Of a stretch of 64,000 nt of DNA, positions 27,757-36,607 are shown piece by piece (position 1 is the first letter of the stretch; each line of letters opens with the position of its first letter). Position numbers and translations under genes: made by a program. The DNA is taken from assembly GCA_949372755.1 (NCBI GenBank), contig CASIBO010000002.1, positions 434,001-498,000 of the forward strand, read 5' to 3'. This DNA is from UBA9926 sp018645765 (GTDB lineage Bacteria; Pseudomonadota; Gammaproteobacteria; Pseudomonadales; Azotimanducaceae). Below the pieces are notes generated by a model. It saw only the letters and a program-made list of their open reading frames with translations. It did no database searches and was not told where the DNA came from.

Positions 27757-27785
27757 TTGCTGCACTGGGTTCGCCCGGGTAGCAA
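27757..27785 (+). promoter_or_regulatory. rpsF leader hairpin, candidate S6:S18 autoregulatory site
   Basis: TTGCT (27757-27761) pairs with AGCAA (27781-27785). An inner stem CTGGG/CCCGG is capped by a TTCG tetraloop, and a few unpaired bases lie between the two stems. It ends 7 bp before the GAGGAG Shine-Dalgarno of rpsF. Many bacteria carry an rpsF leader RNA that binds the S6:S18 complex through a CCG element; a CCG occurs here in the 3' strand of the inner stem. I see the structure; binding is an inference from location. Confidence 0.45.
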
Positions 27786-27804
27786 TTACCGAGAGGAGAT
27801 CTCT

Positions 27805-28254
27805 ATGCGGCATTATGAAGTCGTATTCATGGTACATCCTGGCCAGAGCGAACAGGTGTCAGGCATGATCGAACGTTATTCTAATTTGATTACTCAAGGC
27901 GGCGGTGCTGTCCATCGGGTTGAAGATTGGGGGCGTCGTCAGTTAGCTTATCCCATCAATAAGATTTTTAAGGCGCATTACGCCATGCTCAACATTGAGT
28001 GTGGTCTTGAAACCTTAGAAGAACTTAGCGATGCCTTCCGTTTTAATGATGCTGTGATTCGAAACATGATTATGAGCCGTAAACAGGCTGATCAGGGTAA
28101 TTCACCCATCATGAAGATCGAAAACGAAAGCAAGGAACGTAAAGATCGAGAAGATAGTCGCAATGCCCGTGCTGACGCGAAAGCGGCAGAGGCGGCTGCG
28201 CCGGCTGTTGCGCAGCCCGCAGAAGCGGCCGTTGATGCTGGGCAAGGAGAATAA
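27805..28254 (+). CDS. rpsF: 30S ribosomal protein S6
   Basis: Small-subunit protein that binds S18 on the platform. The ferredoxin-like fold is seen from MRHYEVVFMVHP through the RLAYPI and AHYAMLNIE strands. The 149 residues exceed the E. coli length because of an acidic/alanine-rich tail (from about residue 105), often the site of added glutamates in relatives. ATG 27805 has GAGGAG 6 bp upstream; the open frame before it covers the leader. rpsR follows after 2 bp. Confidence 0.97.
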   Translation: MRHYEVVFMVHPGQSEQVSGMIERYSNLITQGGGAVHRVEDWGRRQLAYPINKIFKAHYAMLNIECGLETLEELSDAFRFNDAVIRNMIMSRKQADQGNSPIMKIENESKERKDREDSRNARADAKAAEAAAPAVAQPAEAAVDAGQGE

Positions 28255-28256
28255 CG

Positions 28257-28484
28257 ATGTCTAGATTTTTTAGAAGAAGAAAGTATTGTCGCTTTACTGC
28301 TGAAGGCATTACCGAAGTCGATTATAAAGATGTTGAACTGCTGAAAGCGTACATTACTGAGACGGGAAAGATTGTCCCAAGTCGGATTACCGGGACGAAG
28401 GCAAAATATCAACGTCAACTGGCGAAAGCAGTCAAGCGTGCTCGATATCTGGCATTGCTGCCCTACACAGACGCGCATAAATAG
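28257..28484 (+). CDS. rpsR: 30S ribosomal protein S18
   Basis: A 75-residue primary/secondary rRNA-binding protein, partner of S6. It has the basic N-terminus (RFFRRRKYCRF) and the PSRITGTKAKYQRQL motif. It is 2 bp after rpsF and 18 bp before the DUF2232 gene, in the standard rpsF-rpsR-x-rplI operon. Confidence 0.98.
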   Translation: MSRFFRRRKYCRFTAEGITEVDYKDVELLKAYITETGKIVPSRITGTKAKYQRQLAKAVKRARYLALLPYTDAHK

Positions 28485-28502
28485 CGCATTTAGAGGGTTG
28501 TT

Positions 28503-29354
28503 GTGAGAGGGCTCGCCGCTTTTGTGATGCGAGGCCGGCTCCAAGCCAGCGCTGTTGCGGCTTTGGTATCGGCCTTGCCGCTCCTGACTTGGTTGGGTGC
28601 GTCGATCGTCGCACTGGTTGTGTTGCGGCGCGGCAATAAAGAAGGCCTCTTGGTATTTCTTTGGGCCTTTCTACCGTTGGTATTGATGTATCAAAACGGG
28701 GGCGATTCGAGTGGATTAATTGCCCTCTTAGGCGCCTTCTTTACGGCGGTGGTACTGCGGCTATCTGTGTCTTGGGTGGTCACCCTGTATGCCGCGGTGG
28801 TTGCTGCGGTGGTGGGGAGTTTGGTGTTTATGCAGTTGTCAGAAGCCATTCTGACAGCCTTCGTAGAGTGGTATGTGGATGTCATGCAAGGGCTTGCAGC
28901 CGATACGGGCGGCCCGGTTGTGACATCCGCCGCTGGGCAACGCCAAGCAGTGAGTTACTTGGCTATGGGCCAGGGTTATATGATGGTGCTTGCGCTCATG
29001 TTGGCGCGGTGGTGGCAGAGTGTGCTGTACAACCCCGGTGGTTTTAAGCAGGAGGTTCAGCAGACTCGTTTGACGCCCAAAGCGAGTTTGCCTTTGGTGC
29101 TGGTCATGGCGGGATGCCTGGTGACTGATGGGTTCGGGACATGGGTCGGGGTGGCGAGTATCCCGTTTGTGGTGATTGGTTCAGGATTAGTGCATTGGAT
29201 CCTAGGCAGTCAAAACAGGTCGAACCAGTGGTTTGTGATGTACTACGTGACATTGGTGATGTTTTTTCAGTTAGCGTCGGCCGCGTTAGTGGTGTTGGTC
29301 ATAGCGGACGGTTTTATAGATTTGAGACAACGAATTCAGTCGAGAGAGGATTAA
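28503..29354 (+). CDS. DUF2232 multi-pass membrane protein
   Basis: A 283-residue protein with about seven to eight hydrophobic helices and a short charged C-terminus. The location between rpsR and rplI matches the DUF2232 (YybS-like) gene found there in Pseudomonas and relatives. The substrate or role is not known. The start is a GTG at 28503, after a weak GAGGGTTG Shine-Dalgarno. It is 3 bp from rplI, so it is surely co-transcribed with the ribosomal genes. Confidence 0.8.
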   Translation: MRGLAAFVMRGRLQASAVAALVSALPLLTWLGASIVALVVLRRGNKEGLLVFLWAFLPLVLMYQNGGDSSGLIALLGAFFTAVVLRLSVSWVVTLYAAVVAAVVGSLVFMQLSEAILTAFVEWYVDVMQGLAADTGGPVVTSAAGQRQAVSYLAMGQGYMMVLALMLARWWQSVLYNPGGFKQEVQQTRLTPKASLPLVLVMAGCLVTDGFGTWVGVASIPFVVIGSGLVHWILGSQNRSNQWFVMYYVTLVMFFQLASAALVVLVIADGFIDLRQRIQSRED

Positions 29355-29357
29355 GTC

Positions 29358-29819
29358 ATGGAAATTATCTTGTTAGAAAATGTTGCGAACCTAGGTGGGT
29401 TGGGCGATCGAGTGAATGTAAAACCAGGCTATGGCCGGAATTACCTTGTGCCCCACGGTAAAGCCGTGCCAGCAACTGCGATCAATATTGCAGAATTCGA
29501 ATCCCGTCGGGCTGAGTTGCAAAAAGAAGCTGATGCGCAACGTCATGCGGCCGAGACACGCGCTGCAGGAATTAACGCCTTGTCGATTCGCATCCTAGCC
29601 AATGCGGGTGAAGAAGGTAAATTGTTTGGTTCCGTGACGGTTCGGGATATTGCTGATGAAGCAACCGCCGCCGGTGTTGAAATCGATCGTAGCGAGATTC
29701 GACTGCCTAGCGGCCCCTTAAGAGAAGTGGGAGAGTATCAGGTCGAAGTTTATTTGCACCCCGAAGTCAGTGCCCATGTCAGTGTGGCGGTTGAGGCCGA
29801 GGAAGCGTTCACATCCTAA
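29358..29819 (+). CDS. rplI: 50S ribosomal protein L9
   Basis: Large-subunit protein that binds near the L1 stalk and helps keep the reading frame. The N-terminal RNA-binding domain has VKPGYGRNYLVPHGKA. The long connecting helix (about 42-75) and C-terminal domain are intact. At 153 aa it is a few residues longer than E. coli. It lies 44 bp before dnaB. Confidence 0.97.
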   Translation: MEIILLENVANLGGLGDRVNVKPGYGRNYLVPHGKAVPATAINIAEFESRRAELQKEADAQRHAAETRAAGINALSIRILANAGEEGKLFGSVTVRDIADEATAAGVEIDRSEIRLPSGPLREVGEYQVEVYLHPEVSAHVSVAVEAEEAFTS

Positions 29820-29863
29820 GACCAATCCTTTAGTCTAAGGGACCCATTTCTAGAGAGTTCTCC

Positions 29864-31234
29864 TTGGCCATCGAACTGGATGATCATCAAAATTTGAAAG
29901 TTCCGCCTCATTCAATCGAGGCGGAGCGATCGGTTCTTGGTGGCTTGATGCTGGACAGCCAAGCCTGGGATCGGATTTCAACGCTCATTTCAGAAAACGA
30001 TTTTTATCGTTCAGAACACCGTCCAATCTTCCGAGCCATGCAATGGCTCGTTGGACAAAACAAACCCCTAGATATTGTGACCCTCGCCGAAACCCTTGAG
30101 CTGCATGGCGAGCTTGAGCTGGTCGGTGGCCTGGCTTACCTGACGGACCTTGCAACGGGCACGCCAAGCGCCTCAAACGTTGCGGCGTACGCCGAGATTG
30201 TTCAAGAACGGGCAACCGTGCGGAAGTTGATCAGCGTGGCGCACGATATCGCAGAAAGCGGCTTTAATCCGCAAGGTCGCGATAGTGCACGGTTAATCGA
30301 TGAGGCAGAAAGCAAAGTCTTTAAGATCGGCGATGAGCGTCCGAGCCATGGTGGGCCTGAGTCGGTGCGGCCCTTGCTGGCCAAAGCCATTGAAAAAATT
30401 GACGAACTGTATCTGACCAAGGGCGCGCTGACCGGCATTAGCTCTGGTTTTCAAGACATTGATAATATCACGAGTGGTTTGCAGCCCTCTGACCTTGTGA
30501 TCGTGGCCGGCCGGCCCTCTATGGGTAAGACCGCCTTTATGATGAATATTGCGGAAAGCGCCGTTATCTCTGGCAGTAAACCGGTCGTTGTTTTTAGCCT
30601 AGAGATGCCCTCTAATTCACTGATTATGCGGATGCTGTCGTCTTTGGGACGCATTGATCAAAGTAAAATCCGGAGTGGGCAGCTGGGCGATGATGATTGG
30701 CCTCGTTTGACGTCTGCGGTCACGCTACTCAATGATAAGCAGTTGTTCGTTGACGATACGCCCGGTTTGACGCCAAATGAGATGCGGTCTCGCAGCCGAA
30801 GAATCGTTCGCGAGCACGGCCAAATTGGTATGATCGTGGTAGATTATTTGCAGCTCATGCAGACGTCTGGCACACCGGAAAACCGTGCAACCGAGATCTC
30901 AGAAATATCTCGGTCCCTTAAGTCGATTGCGAAAGAGTTTGACTGCCCAGTTATTGCTGGGTCGCAGTTAAACCGAAGCCTTGAGCAGCGCACGGACAAG
31001 CGGCCGATTATGTCGGACCTTCGTGAGTCAGGCGCAATTGAGCAGGACGCTGATCTGATTATGGCGGTTTACCGCGATGAGGTGTATCACGAAGACACCC
31101 CAGACCGCGGCGTTGCAGAGATCATTATCTTGAAGCAACGAAATGGCCCGATTGGCCGAAAGAAGCTTGCCTTTATTGGTCAGTACACGAAGTTTGAAGA
31201 TCTCGCGAGAGACTATGACGACTACTACGAGTGA
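29864..31234 (+). CDS. dnaB: Replicative DNA helicase
   Basis: Hexameric 5'-3' helicase of the replisome. An N-terminal helical domain (PHSIEAERSVLGGLM) binds primase. The RecA-like domain follows with Walker A GRPSMGKT (216-223), VVDYLQLM as Walker B and the late GPIGRKKL loop. The chain is continuous at 456 aa and no intein interrupts it. The start is TTG 29864, the only codon that fits the conserved N-terminus. alr overlaps the stop. Confidence 0.97.
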   Translation: MAIELDDHQNLKVPPHSIEAERSVLGGLMLDSQAWDRISTLISENDFYRSEHRPIFRAMQWLVGQNKPLDIVTLAETLELHGELELVGGLAYLTDLATGTPSASNVAAYAEIVQERATVRKLISVAHDIAESGFNPQGRDSARLIDEAESKVFKIGDERPSHGGPESVRPLLAKAIEKIDELYLTKGALTGISSGFQDIDNITSGLQPSDLVIVAGRPSMGKTAFMMNIAESAVISGSKPVVVFSLEMPSNSLIMRMLSSLGRIDQSKIRSGQLGDDDWPRLTSAVTLLNDKQLFVDDTPGLTPNEMRSRSRRIVREHGQIGMIVVDYLQLMQTSGTPENRATEISEISRSLKSIAKEFDCPVIAGSQLNRSLEQRTDKRPIMSDLRESGAIEQDADLIMAVYRDEVYHEDTPDRGVAEIIILKQRNGPIGRKKLAFIGQYTKFEDLARDYDDYYE

Positions 31235-32304
31235 TGGTTGAGGACGCAGCAGTTGCAATCGATTTGTCATCGATTGTTTTTAATTTTAAGCAAGCCAAAC
31301 GAGCAGCACCAACTAGTAAAGTAATGGCGGTGGTTAAGGCGAATGCTTATGGTCATGGCGCGGTGCGAGTTGCTCAATGTCTTCAGGCCGCCGATGCGTT
31401 TGCTGTGGCCCGTGTGCGCGAAGCCGTTGAATTGCGATCTGCTGGTATCAACCATCCGATTTTGTTGCTGGAGGGGGTTTTCGATGAAGCCGGCGTTCAG
31501 CAAGCCCAGCAATATGATCTTGATGTCGCGCTGCACCAGCCCTACCAGCTTGATTTACTCAAAAATACAAACCTGAAAGTCTGGTTAAAACTCGAAACGG
31601 GCATGCATCGTTTAGGGTTGCCAGCAGACTTTCTTAAGGTCTGCGCCAGGACCTTGCCCGCGCCTCGGATTTTGGGTGTGATGAGCCATTTTTCCGATGC
31701 GGATCAGCCGAGCCTGCAGAAAAATGCCAGTCAGCTCGAAGCCCTACTGGCGCTTGCCGCGCCGCTGGGTTTGCCGGTCAGTATGGCCAATTCAGCTGGG
31801 ATTCTTGCCGGGCTGGGCACGCGCTGTGATTGGATCCGACCCGGAATCATGCTGTATGGCGCGAGCCCCTATCTGGATCAAGCGGTGTCGCTACGCCCTG
31901 CAATGTCGCTCACCGCGCCGGTTATCGCGATCAAAGCGCTGAGCGCGGGCGATACGGTGGGTTATGGCAGTCGTTGGCAAGCAGAGCAAGCTTGCAACGT
32001 TGCGGTGCTCGCCATCGGGTATGCCGATGGCTACCCTCGCCAGATCCAAGCAGGGACGCCGGTTTGGCTCAATGGTCAGCGAGAAACGATCCTTGGCCGG
32101 CTATCGATGGACATGATGACCGTTTCCGTGTCGTCCAAGGCGTTGCCTTTAATCGGGGATCGAGCGCAGCTTTGGGGCAAAGATTTGGCCATTGAAGACA
32201 TTGCGCGGCAGGCAGACAGTCTGCCCTATGTTTTGATGTGCGGTTTGGGCCCGCGGGTTACACGAACCTATCCTTCGCCATCCACTGTGAGCCTTGAATT
32301 GTGA
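31234..32304 (+). CDS. alr: Alanine racemase
   Basis: PLP-dependent enzyme making D-alanine for peptidoglycan. The PLP lysine lies in VVKANAYGHG near residue 36; the barrel and C-terminal beta domain carry YGASPYL and GYGSRW. ATG 31234 overlaps the dnaB stop as TGATG; a GTG one codon earlier is equivalent. The length of about 356 aa is typical. radA starts on its stop codon (GTGA). Confidence 0.95.
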   Translation: MVEDAAVAIDLSSIVFNFKQAKRAAPTSKVMAVVKANAYGHGAVRVAQCLQAADAFAVARVREAVELRSAGINHPILLLEGVFDEAGVQQAQQYDLDVALHQPYQLDLLKNTNLKVWLKLETGMHRLGLPADFLKVCARTLPAPRILGVMSHFSDADQPSLQKNASQLEALLALAAPLGLPVSMANSAGILAGLGTRCDWIRPGIMLYGASPYLDQAVSLRPAMSLTAPVIAIKALSAGDTVGYGSRWQAEQACNVAVLAIGYADGYPRQIQAGTPVWLNGQRETILGRLSMDMMTVSVSSKALPLIGDRAQLWGKDLAIEDIARQADSLPYVLMCGLGPRVTRTYPSPSTVSLEL

Positions 32305-33668
32305 AAAAATCAAAAATTGCGTTTGTTTGCCAGGATTGCGGCTCCGAATACACCAAATGGCAAGGACAATGTCATGACTGCAATGCCTGGAATACGTTAA
32401 AACAAATTCAATTGGGCAATGTGCGGAGTGAGCGCCGCCGTGAGGGATATGCCGGCACGCTTGAGGCGGTACAAACCTTGGGTGAGGTGGCGCTGGCAGA
32501 GCAGCCTCGTTTGGCATCCTCATCGGATGAGTTTAATCGAGTTTTAGGCGGGGGCTTGGTAGCCGGATCTGCGGTATTGATCAGCGGCTCACCCGGCGCG
32601 GGCAAGAGCACCTTACTGATCCAAATTTTGTGTGAGCTGGCGAAAACTCAGAACTGCTTATATGTCACCGGTGAGGAAAGCCTCGCGCAGATTGCGATGC
32701 GGGCTAACCGGCTGCGCTTGCAGACGGATCGGCTTAAGGTGATGTCCCAAACCAGTGTCGAGGCCATTGCTGCGGTTTGGGATCAGGAGCGTCCCAATGT
32801 GCTGGTGATCGACTCGATTCAGGTGATGCAAAGCGACTTGATCGAATCGGCGCCAGGCAGCGTGACCCAAGTCAGAGAGACGGCCGCACAACTGATTCAA
32901 AAAGCAAAACAAACGGGCACGATCTTAATCCTTGTTGGTCATGTCACCAAAGACGGGAATCTTGCGGGACCGCGAGTACTCGAACACATGATTGACTCTT
33001 TTTTGATGTTAGAAGGCGATGCTGACGGGCGATACCGCACCCTCCGATCGATTAAAAACCGCTTTGGGGCAGTGAACGAATTGGGTATTTTTGCCATGAC
33101 GGATCAGGGGCTTAAGGATGTTGCAAACCCCTCCGCGATTTTTCTTAATCGGGCGGAAATCGATACCCCAGGCAGTATTGTGATGGCGATATGGGAGGGT
33201 ACCCGGCCGTTACTGGTCGAGGCGCAAGCACTGGTTGACCAGAGTGCTTTTTCGAATCCGCGCCGGATTGCGGTGGGGTTCGAGCAAAACCGTTTGGCCA
33301 TGCTGCTTGCGGTTCTCAGCCGGCATGGTGGCCTTCAAGTTGCTGACCAGGATGTTTATATCAACGCCGTTGGCGGCATCCGAGTCGATGAAACCAGTAG
33401 CGACCTCGCCGTTTTGATGGCGGTGGTTTCGAGCTTTCGCAACCGCGCATTGCCGCGAGATTTAATTTGTTTTGGTGAGGTTGGGCTCAGTGGTGAGATC
33501 CGGCCTGTTCCCAATGGCCAGGAGCGGTTGCGTGAGGCCGCCAAACACGGCTTCACCCGAGGGCTGGTTCCAAAAGGGAACTACCCCAAGCAGCCTATCA
33601 AGGGCATGGAACTCAAAGCGGTTAGCCAGTTGTCAGAAGCCTTGTCAGCCGCCGAGGACTGGTTATAA
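32301..33668 (+). CDS. radA: DNA repair protein RadA
   Basis: RecA-like branch-migration ATPase in recombination. The four-Cys zinc finger is Cys10, Cys13, Cys24 and Cys27. Walker A is GSPGAGKST (96-104), the RadA-specific KNRFG motif follows, and the C-terminal Lon-like domain includes GEVGLSGEIRPV. It is 455 aa, as usual. The GTG overlaps the alr stop. It is immediately tail to tail with ettA, with no base between the stop codons. Confidence 0.96.
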   Translation: MKKSKIAFVCQDCGSEYTKWQGQCHDCNAWNTLKQIQLGNVRSERRREGYAGTLEAVQTLGEVALAEQPRLASSSDEFNRVLGGGLVAGSAVLISGSPGAGKSTLLIQILCELAKTQNCLYVTGEESLAQIAMRANRLRLQTDRLKVMSQTSVEAIAAVWDQERPNVLVIDSIQVMQSDLIESAPGSVTQVRETAAQLIQKAKQTGTILILVGHVTKDGNLAGPRVLEHMIDSFLMLEGDADGRYRTLRSIKNRFGAVNELGIFAMTDQGLKDVANPSAIFLNRAEIDTPGSIVMAIWEGTRPLLVEAQALVDQSAFSNPRRIAVGFEQNRLAMLLAVLSRHGGLQVADQDVYINAVGGIRVDETSSDLAVLMAVVSSFRNRALPRDLICFGEVGLSGEIRPVPNGQERLREAAKHGFTRGLVPKGNYPKQPIKGMELKAVSQLSEALSAAEDWL

Positions 33669-35339
33669 CTAAGTCGCGAGTTTTTTATACCGCACCCGGG
33701 TCGGCGCAAAGTCATTGCCTAAGCGCTTTTTACGATCCGCTTCGTACTCAGAATAATTGCCTTCAAAGAAATTCGCTTGGCTGTCACCCTCAAACGCCAG
33801 AATATGAGTCGCGATGCGATCTAGAAACCAACGGTCGTGTGAGATCACCATGATTGCGCCGGGATAGGTTTCAATAGCAGACTCTAGCGCTCGCAGGGTT
33901 TCGACATCGAGGTCGTTGGTCGGTTCGTCGAGCAGCAAGAAGTTGGCGCCAATTTTGAGCAGTTTGGCTAGATGGACCCGGTTACGTTCCCCGCCCGAAA
34001 GGTCTTTCACCAGTTTTTGCTGGTCTGCGCCTTTAAAGTTAAAGCGGCCGACATAGGATCGAGAGGGGGTCTCATATTTACCAATCCGTATAATTTCGTT
34101 GCCTTCAGAAATTTCTTCCCAAACCGTGCGGTCGTCGTTGAGCGAGTCCCGACTTTGGTCGACAAAACCAAGTTGTACGGTTGAGCCCAGCGTAATCGTG
34201 CCGGTGTCGGGTTGATCTTGGCCACTGATCATGCGAAATAGGGTGGACTTACCGGCGCCGTTACCGCCGATGATGCCAACGATACTACCCTTTGGTAGGG
34301 TCAAGCTTAGATCGTTGATGAGTAATCGGTCTTCGAACCCTTTTGAAACATTGTTGATCTCAAGCACCTGGTCACCGAGTCTGGGGCCGGGTGGAATGTA
34401 TAGCTCTTGGGTTTCGTTTCGGGACTGGAACTCAAGTGAATTGAGCTCTTCAAATCGAGACAGGCGAGCCTGATTCTTTGCTTGCCGGGCTTTGGGCTGT
34501 GAGCGTACCCACTCCAGCTCGGCTTTGATGGTTTTCTGGCGGGCTTGCTCTTGACGTTGCTCGGTTGCGAGGCGTTTTTCTTTGGCTTCAAGCCAAGCGG
34601 AATAATTACCCTCATAAGGAATGCCGTGCCCTCGGTCGAGTTCCAGAATCCAACCTGCGGCATTGTCTAAAAAGTATCGGTCGTGGGTAATAGCGACTAC
34701 GGTGCCGGGAAATTCGGTGAGAAACTGCTCAAGCCAGCCCACGCTTTCAGCATCAAGGTGGTTGGTGGGTTCGTCCAGTAACAACATGTCCGGGTTGGAC
34801 AAAAGCAAGCGGCAGAGCGCAACCCGTCGTTTTTCGCCGCCCGAGAGCGTGTCGACACTGCTCGTAAAGGCTGGCAGTCTTAAGGCATCGGCCGCAACTT
34901 CGATTTTGCGTTCAAGGTCCCAGCCGTCCACTGCATCGATTTTTAATTGCAATGCGCCTTGGCGGTCTAGGAGTTCGGTCATTTCTTCATCCGTCATGGG
35001 CTCAGCGAATCGGTCGCTAATGGCGTTGAATTCATCCATCAAATCTTTGATTTCGCGGACACCGTCCTCAACGTTACCGAGGACGTCTTTGTTTGAGTCC
35101 AATTCAGGCTCTTGCGGTAAATAGCCTATTCTGAGTTCGGGCTGGGGTCGCGCTTCGCCTAAATGTTCCTGGTCGAGTCCGGCCATGATGCGCAGAAGGC
35201 TAGACTTGCCAGAGCCGTTCAGGCCAAGCACGCCGATCTTTGCGCCTGGAAAAAACGATAACGAAATGTCTTTTAGAATAATGCGATTGGGGGGGACAAC
35301 TTTGCCCACGCGAGACATTGTGAAAACGTATTGTGCCAT
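33669..35339 (-). CDS. ettA: Energy-dependent translational throttle protein (ABC-F ATPase)
   Basis: A ribosome-bound ABC-F protein that senses the ATP/ADP ratio at the first elongation step. Two ABC cassettes are visible: GLNGSGKSS with LSGGEKRRVAL, then GGNGAGKST with LSGGERNRVHL. They are joined by the arginine/lysine-rich linker, with an arm insert in the first cassette. The 556 residues match E. coli EttA (555). An AAGGGA Shine-Dalgarno lies upstream of the ATG. The upstream region (35340-35450) contains a hairpin and a short leader ORF. Confidence 0.95.
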   Translation of the reverse strand: MAQYVFTMSRVGKVVPPNRIILKDISLSFFPGAKIGVLGLNGSGKSSLLRIMAGLDQEHLGEARPQPELRIGYLPQEPELDSNKDVLGNVEDGVREIKDLMDEFNAISDRFAEPMTDEEMTELLDRQGALQLKIDAVDGWDLERKIEVAADALRLPAFTSSVDTLSGGEKRRVALCRLLLSNPDMLLLDEPTNHLDAESVGWLEQFLTEFPGTVVAITHDRYFLDNAAGWILELDRGHGIPYEGNYSAWLEAKEKRLATEQRQEQARQKTIKAELEWVRSQPKARQAKNQARLSRFEELNSLEFQSRNETQELYIPPGPRLGDQVLEINNVSKGFEDRLLINDLSLTLPKGSIVGIIGGNGAGKSTLFRMISGQDQPDTGTITLGSTVQLGFVDQSRDSLNDDRTVWEEISEGNEIIRIGKYETPSRSYVGRFNFKGADQQKLVKDLSGGERNRVHLAKLLKIGANFLLLDEPTNDLDVETLRALESAIETYPGAIMVISHDRWFLDRIATHILAFEGDSQANFFEGNYSEYEADRKKRLGNDFAPTRVRYKKLAT

Positions 35340-36029
35340 TGGTAAATCCCTTAAAGGTTCAGACGGAAACGTGATTTAAGGCGAGTCGGGGGCCCTGTTC
35401 ATTACAATGCCCGGCGGGTCACCAAGCATCCGGGCGTTTCCCTAGCTCCTTAATTGTCGCATAGTTTGAGGGTATTTTATGGATGTCTTGTTGTTGCCCA
35501 CAAGCATTTGGTGACCCCGACATTTCAGCGCTCGACACAAGCGTGTTTGACGCGCTTTATGATTTAGTTTTGCTTCGCCGACAACGCTCTGAGCAATATT
35601 GAACGTTTGCCCAGTTTTTGCGCCATTTTTTTCGCCAGGCAAAAACAAGACCGCAGTGCACGCAGATCTTCGTGGGTAATTGAGTCTTGTGGTGGGTCAT
35701 ACGAAGTTGTCCTGAGTGGTTCGTGTTTTAAAAGAAAACACGTTCAATTACCACACCCCAGGTCCGTTTTCGCGGGGGCTTAACTGGCTGCAAAGCGGGC
35801 AGTTTGGACAATAGGTTGGCGTCGTCGTCGAAGATCTGAAAAAAACGATCCTAGGGGTTAATCCTGTTGGGCACTAAGCGTCGTTTTCGAATTGGGCGCG
35901 CGTTGATAAAGCCTTAAAAAGCACCCTCAAAGCCGACTTAAAACAGGCGCTCCCAGTGGTTTGATGACCTTGATCACGTTATTATCATTAGGTTGAGGCG
36001 TCATCCGCGTCGATCGAAGTGAGCGCATC
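35340..36029. other. About 690 bp without a convincing gene, rich in dyads
   Basis: No ORF here has both a Shine-Dalgarno and a recognisable product; a 68-codon - strand frame (35442-35648) resembles nothing I know. Several inverted repeats stand out. GCCCGG/CCGGGC is at 35409-35435, and GGGTCACCAA (35416-35425) mirrors TTGGTGACCC (35508-35517). GTTTTTGC/GCAAAAAC is at 35614-35646 and CGTGTTTT/AAAACACG at 35722-35742. The region may hold regulatory sites, structured RNA or a decayed gene. Confidence 0.6.
35722..35742. repeat. 8-bp inverted repeat
   Basis: CGTGTTTT and AAAACACG are separated by AAAAG; outer bases GTGGT and ACCAC extend the symmetry imperfectly. No T-tract follows on either strand, so it looks more like a protein-binding site or RNA stem than a terminator. 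Confidence 0.5.
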
Positions 36030-36578
36030 ATGATTAGTTTGTCTGAAGTTTTACCCGAAATGATTGCAACAATTGTTGGGGTTGCTCTCGGTGGTATGGG
36101 CGCACTCTACAACAGTCGGCGGCAAGTTAATGACGTGAAGCAAAAGCGCGCTAAGATATTTTTAAAGAATCTTGAAAGTGAAATTGCTGAGAATATGCAG
36201 GTTGTTAATCTCGCCTTGAATAGCTACCTGTATACCGATTATGGCAAGTCCTTTTACCTTGGGTCCATCGCCTGGGATACGGCAACCTCGAGCGGCGATT
36301 TGGCGGACATCTTAGGCATTGAACTCGCTGATACGATCGAAAATCAATACCGAATCTTTTTTAGGGTTCGCTACTACGTCGATTTAATGACCCAATTGTG
36401 GTTTGCGCCGGTTGAGATTGATGGCCGCGCCGAAATTCAGGAAGGGTTTAAAAATCATATTGTCACGAACCTTCAACAAGCTGGCGAGCATTTTTCAGAA
36501 GTTCAGTTGGCAATTGACGAGGCGAAAGGGGCGATGACCCTGAGCAAGCCAGCCAAGCGCGCGCTGAAGTCGTCTTAG
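36030..36578 (+). CDS. Hypothetical protein with one N-terminal membrane helix
   Basis: 182 residues, not recognised. A hydrophobic glycine-rich segment at about 8-28 (ends with NSRRQ) should anchor it in the membrane. A lysine-rich helical stretch and a soluble alpha-helical domain follow, with an FFRVRYYVDLMTQLW segment near the middle. No catalytic motif is seen. A weak AGTGAG Shine-Dalgarno precedes the ATG. It lies alone between the dyad-rich gap and nrdR, with 29 bp to nrdR, and may be a lineage-specific insertion. Confidence 0.65.
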   Translation: MISLSEVLPEMIATIVGVALGGMGALYNSRRQVNDVKQKRAKIFLKNLESEIAENMQVVNLALNSYLYTDYGKSFYLGSIAWDTATSSGDLADILGIELADTIENQYRIFFRVRYYVDLMTQLWFAPVEIDGRAEIQEGFKNHIVTNLQQAGEHFSEVQLAIDEAKGAMTLSKPAKRALKSS

Positions 36579-36607
36579 AGTTCGTCTTGTCGGTTGTGGA
36601 GTCGTAA

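Noticed and set aside
29864..31234. Intein in DnaB
   Set aside because: The protein is 456 aa and continuous through Walker A and later motifs.
35442..35648. 68-codon - strand ORF
   Set aside because: No Shine-Dalgarno, no family, and it crosses two inverted repeats; kept only as part of the gap.
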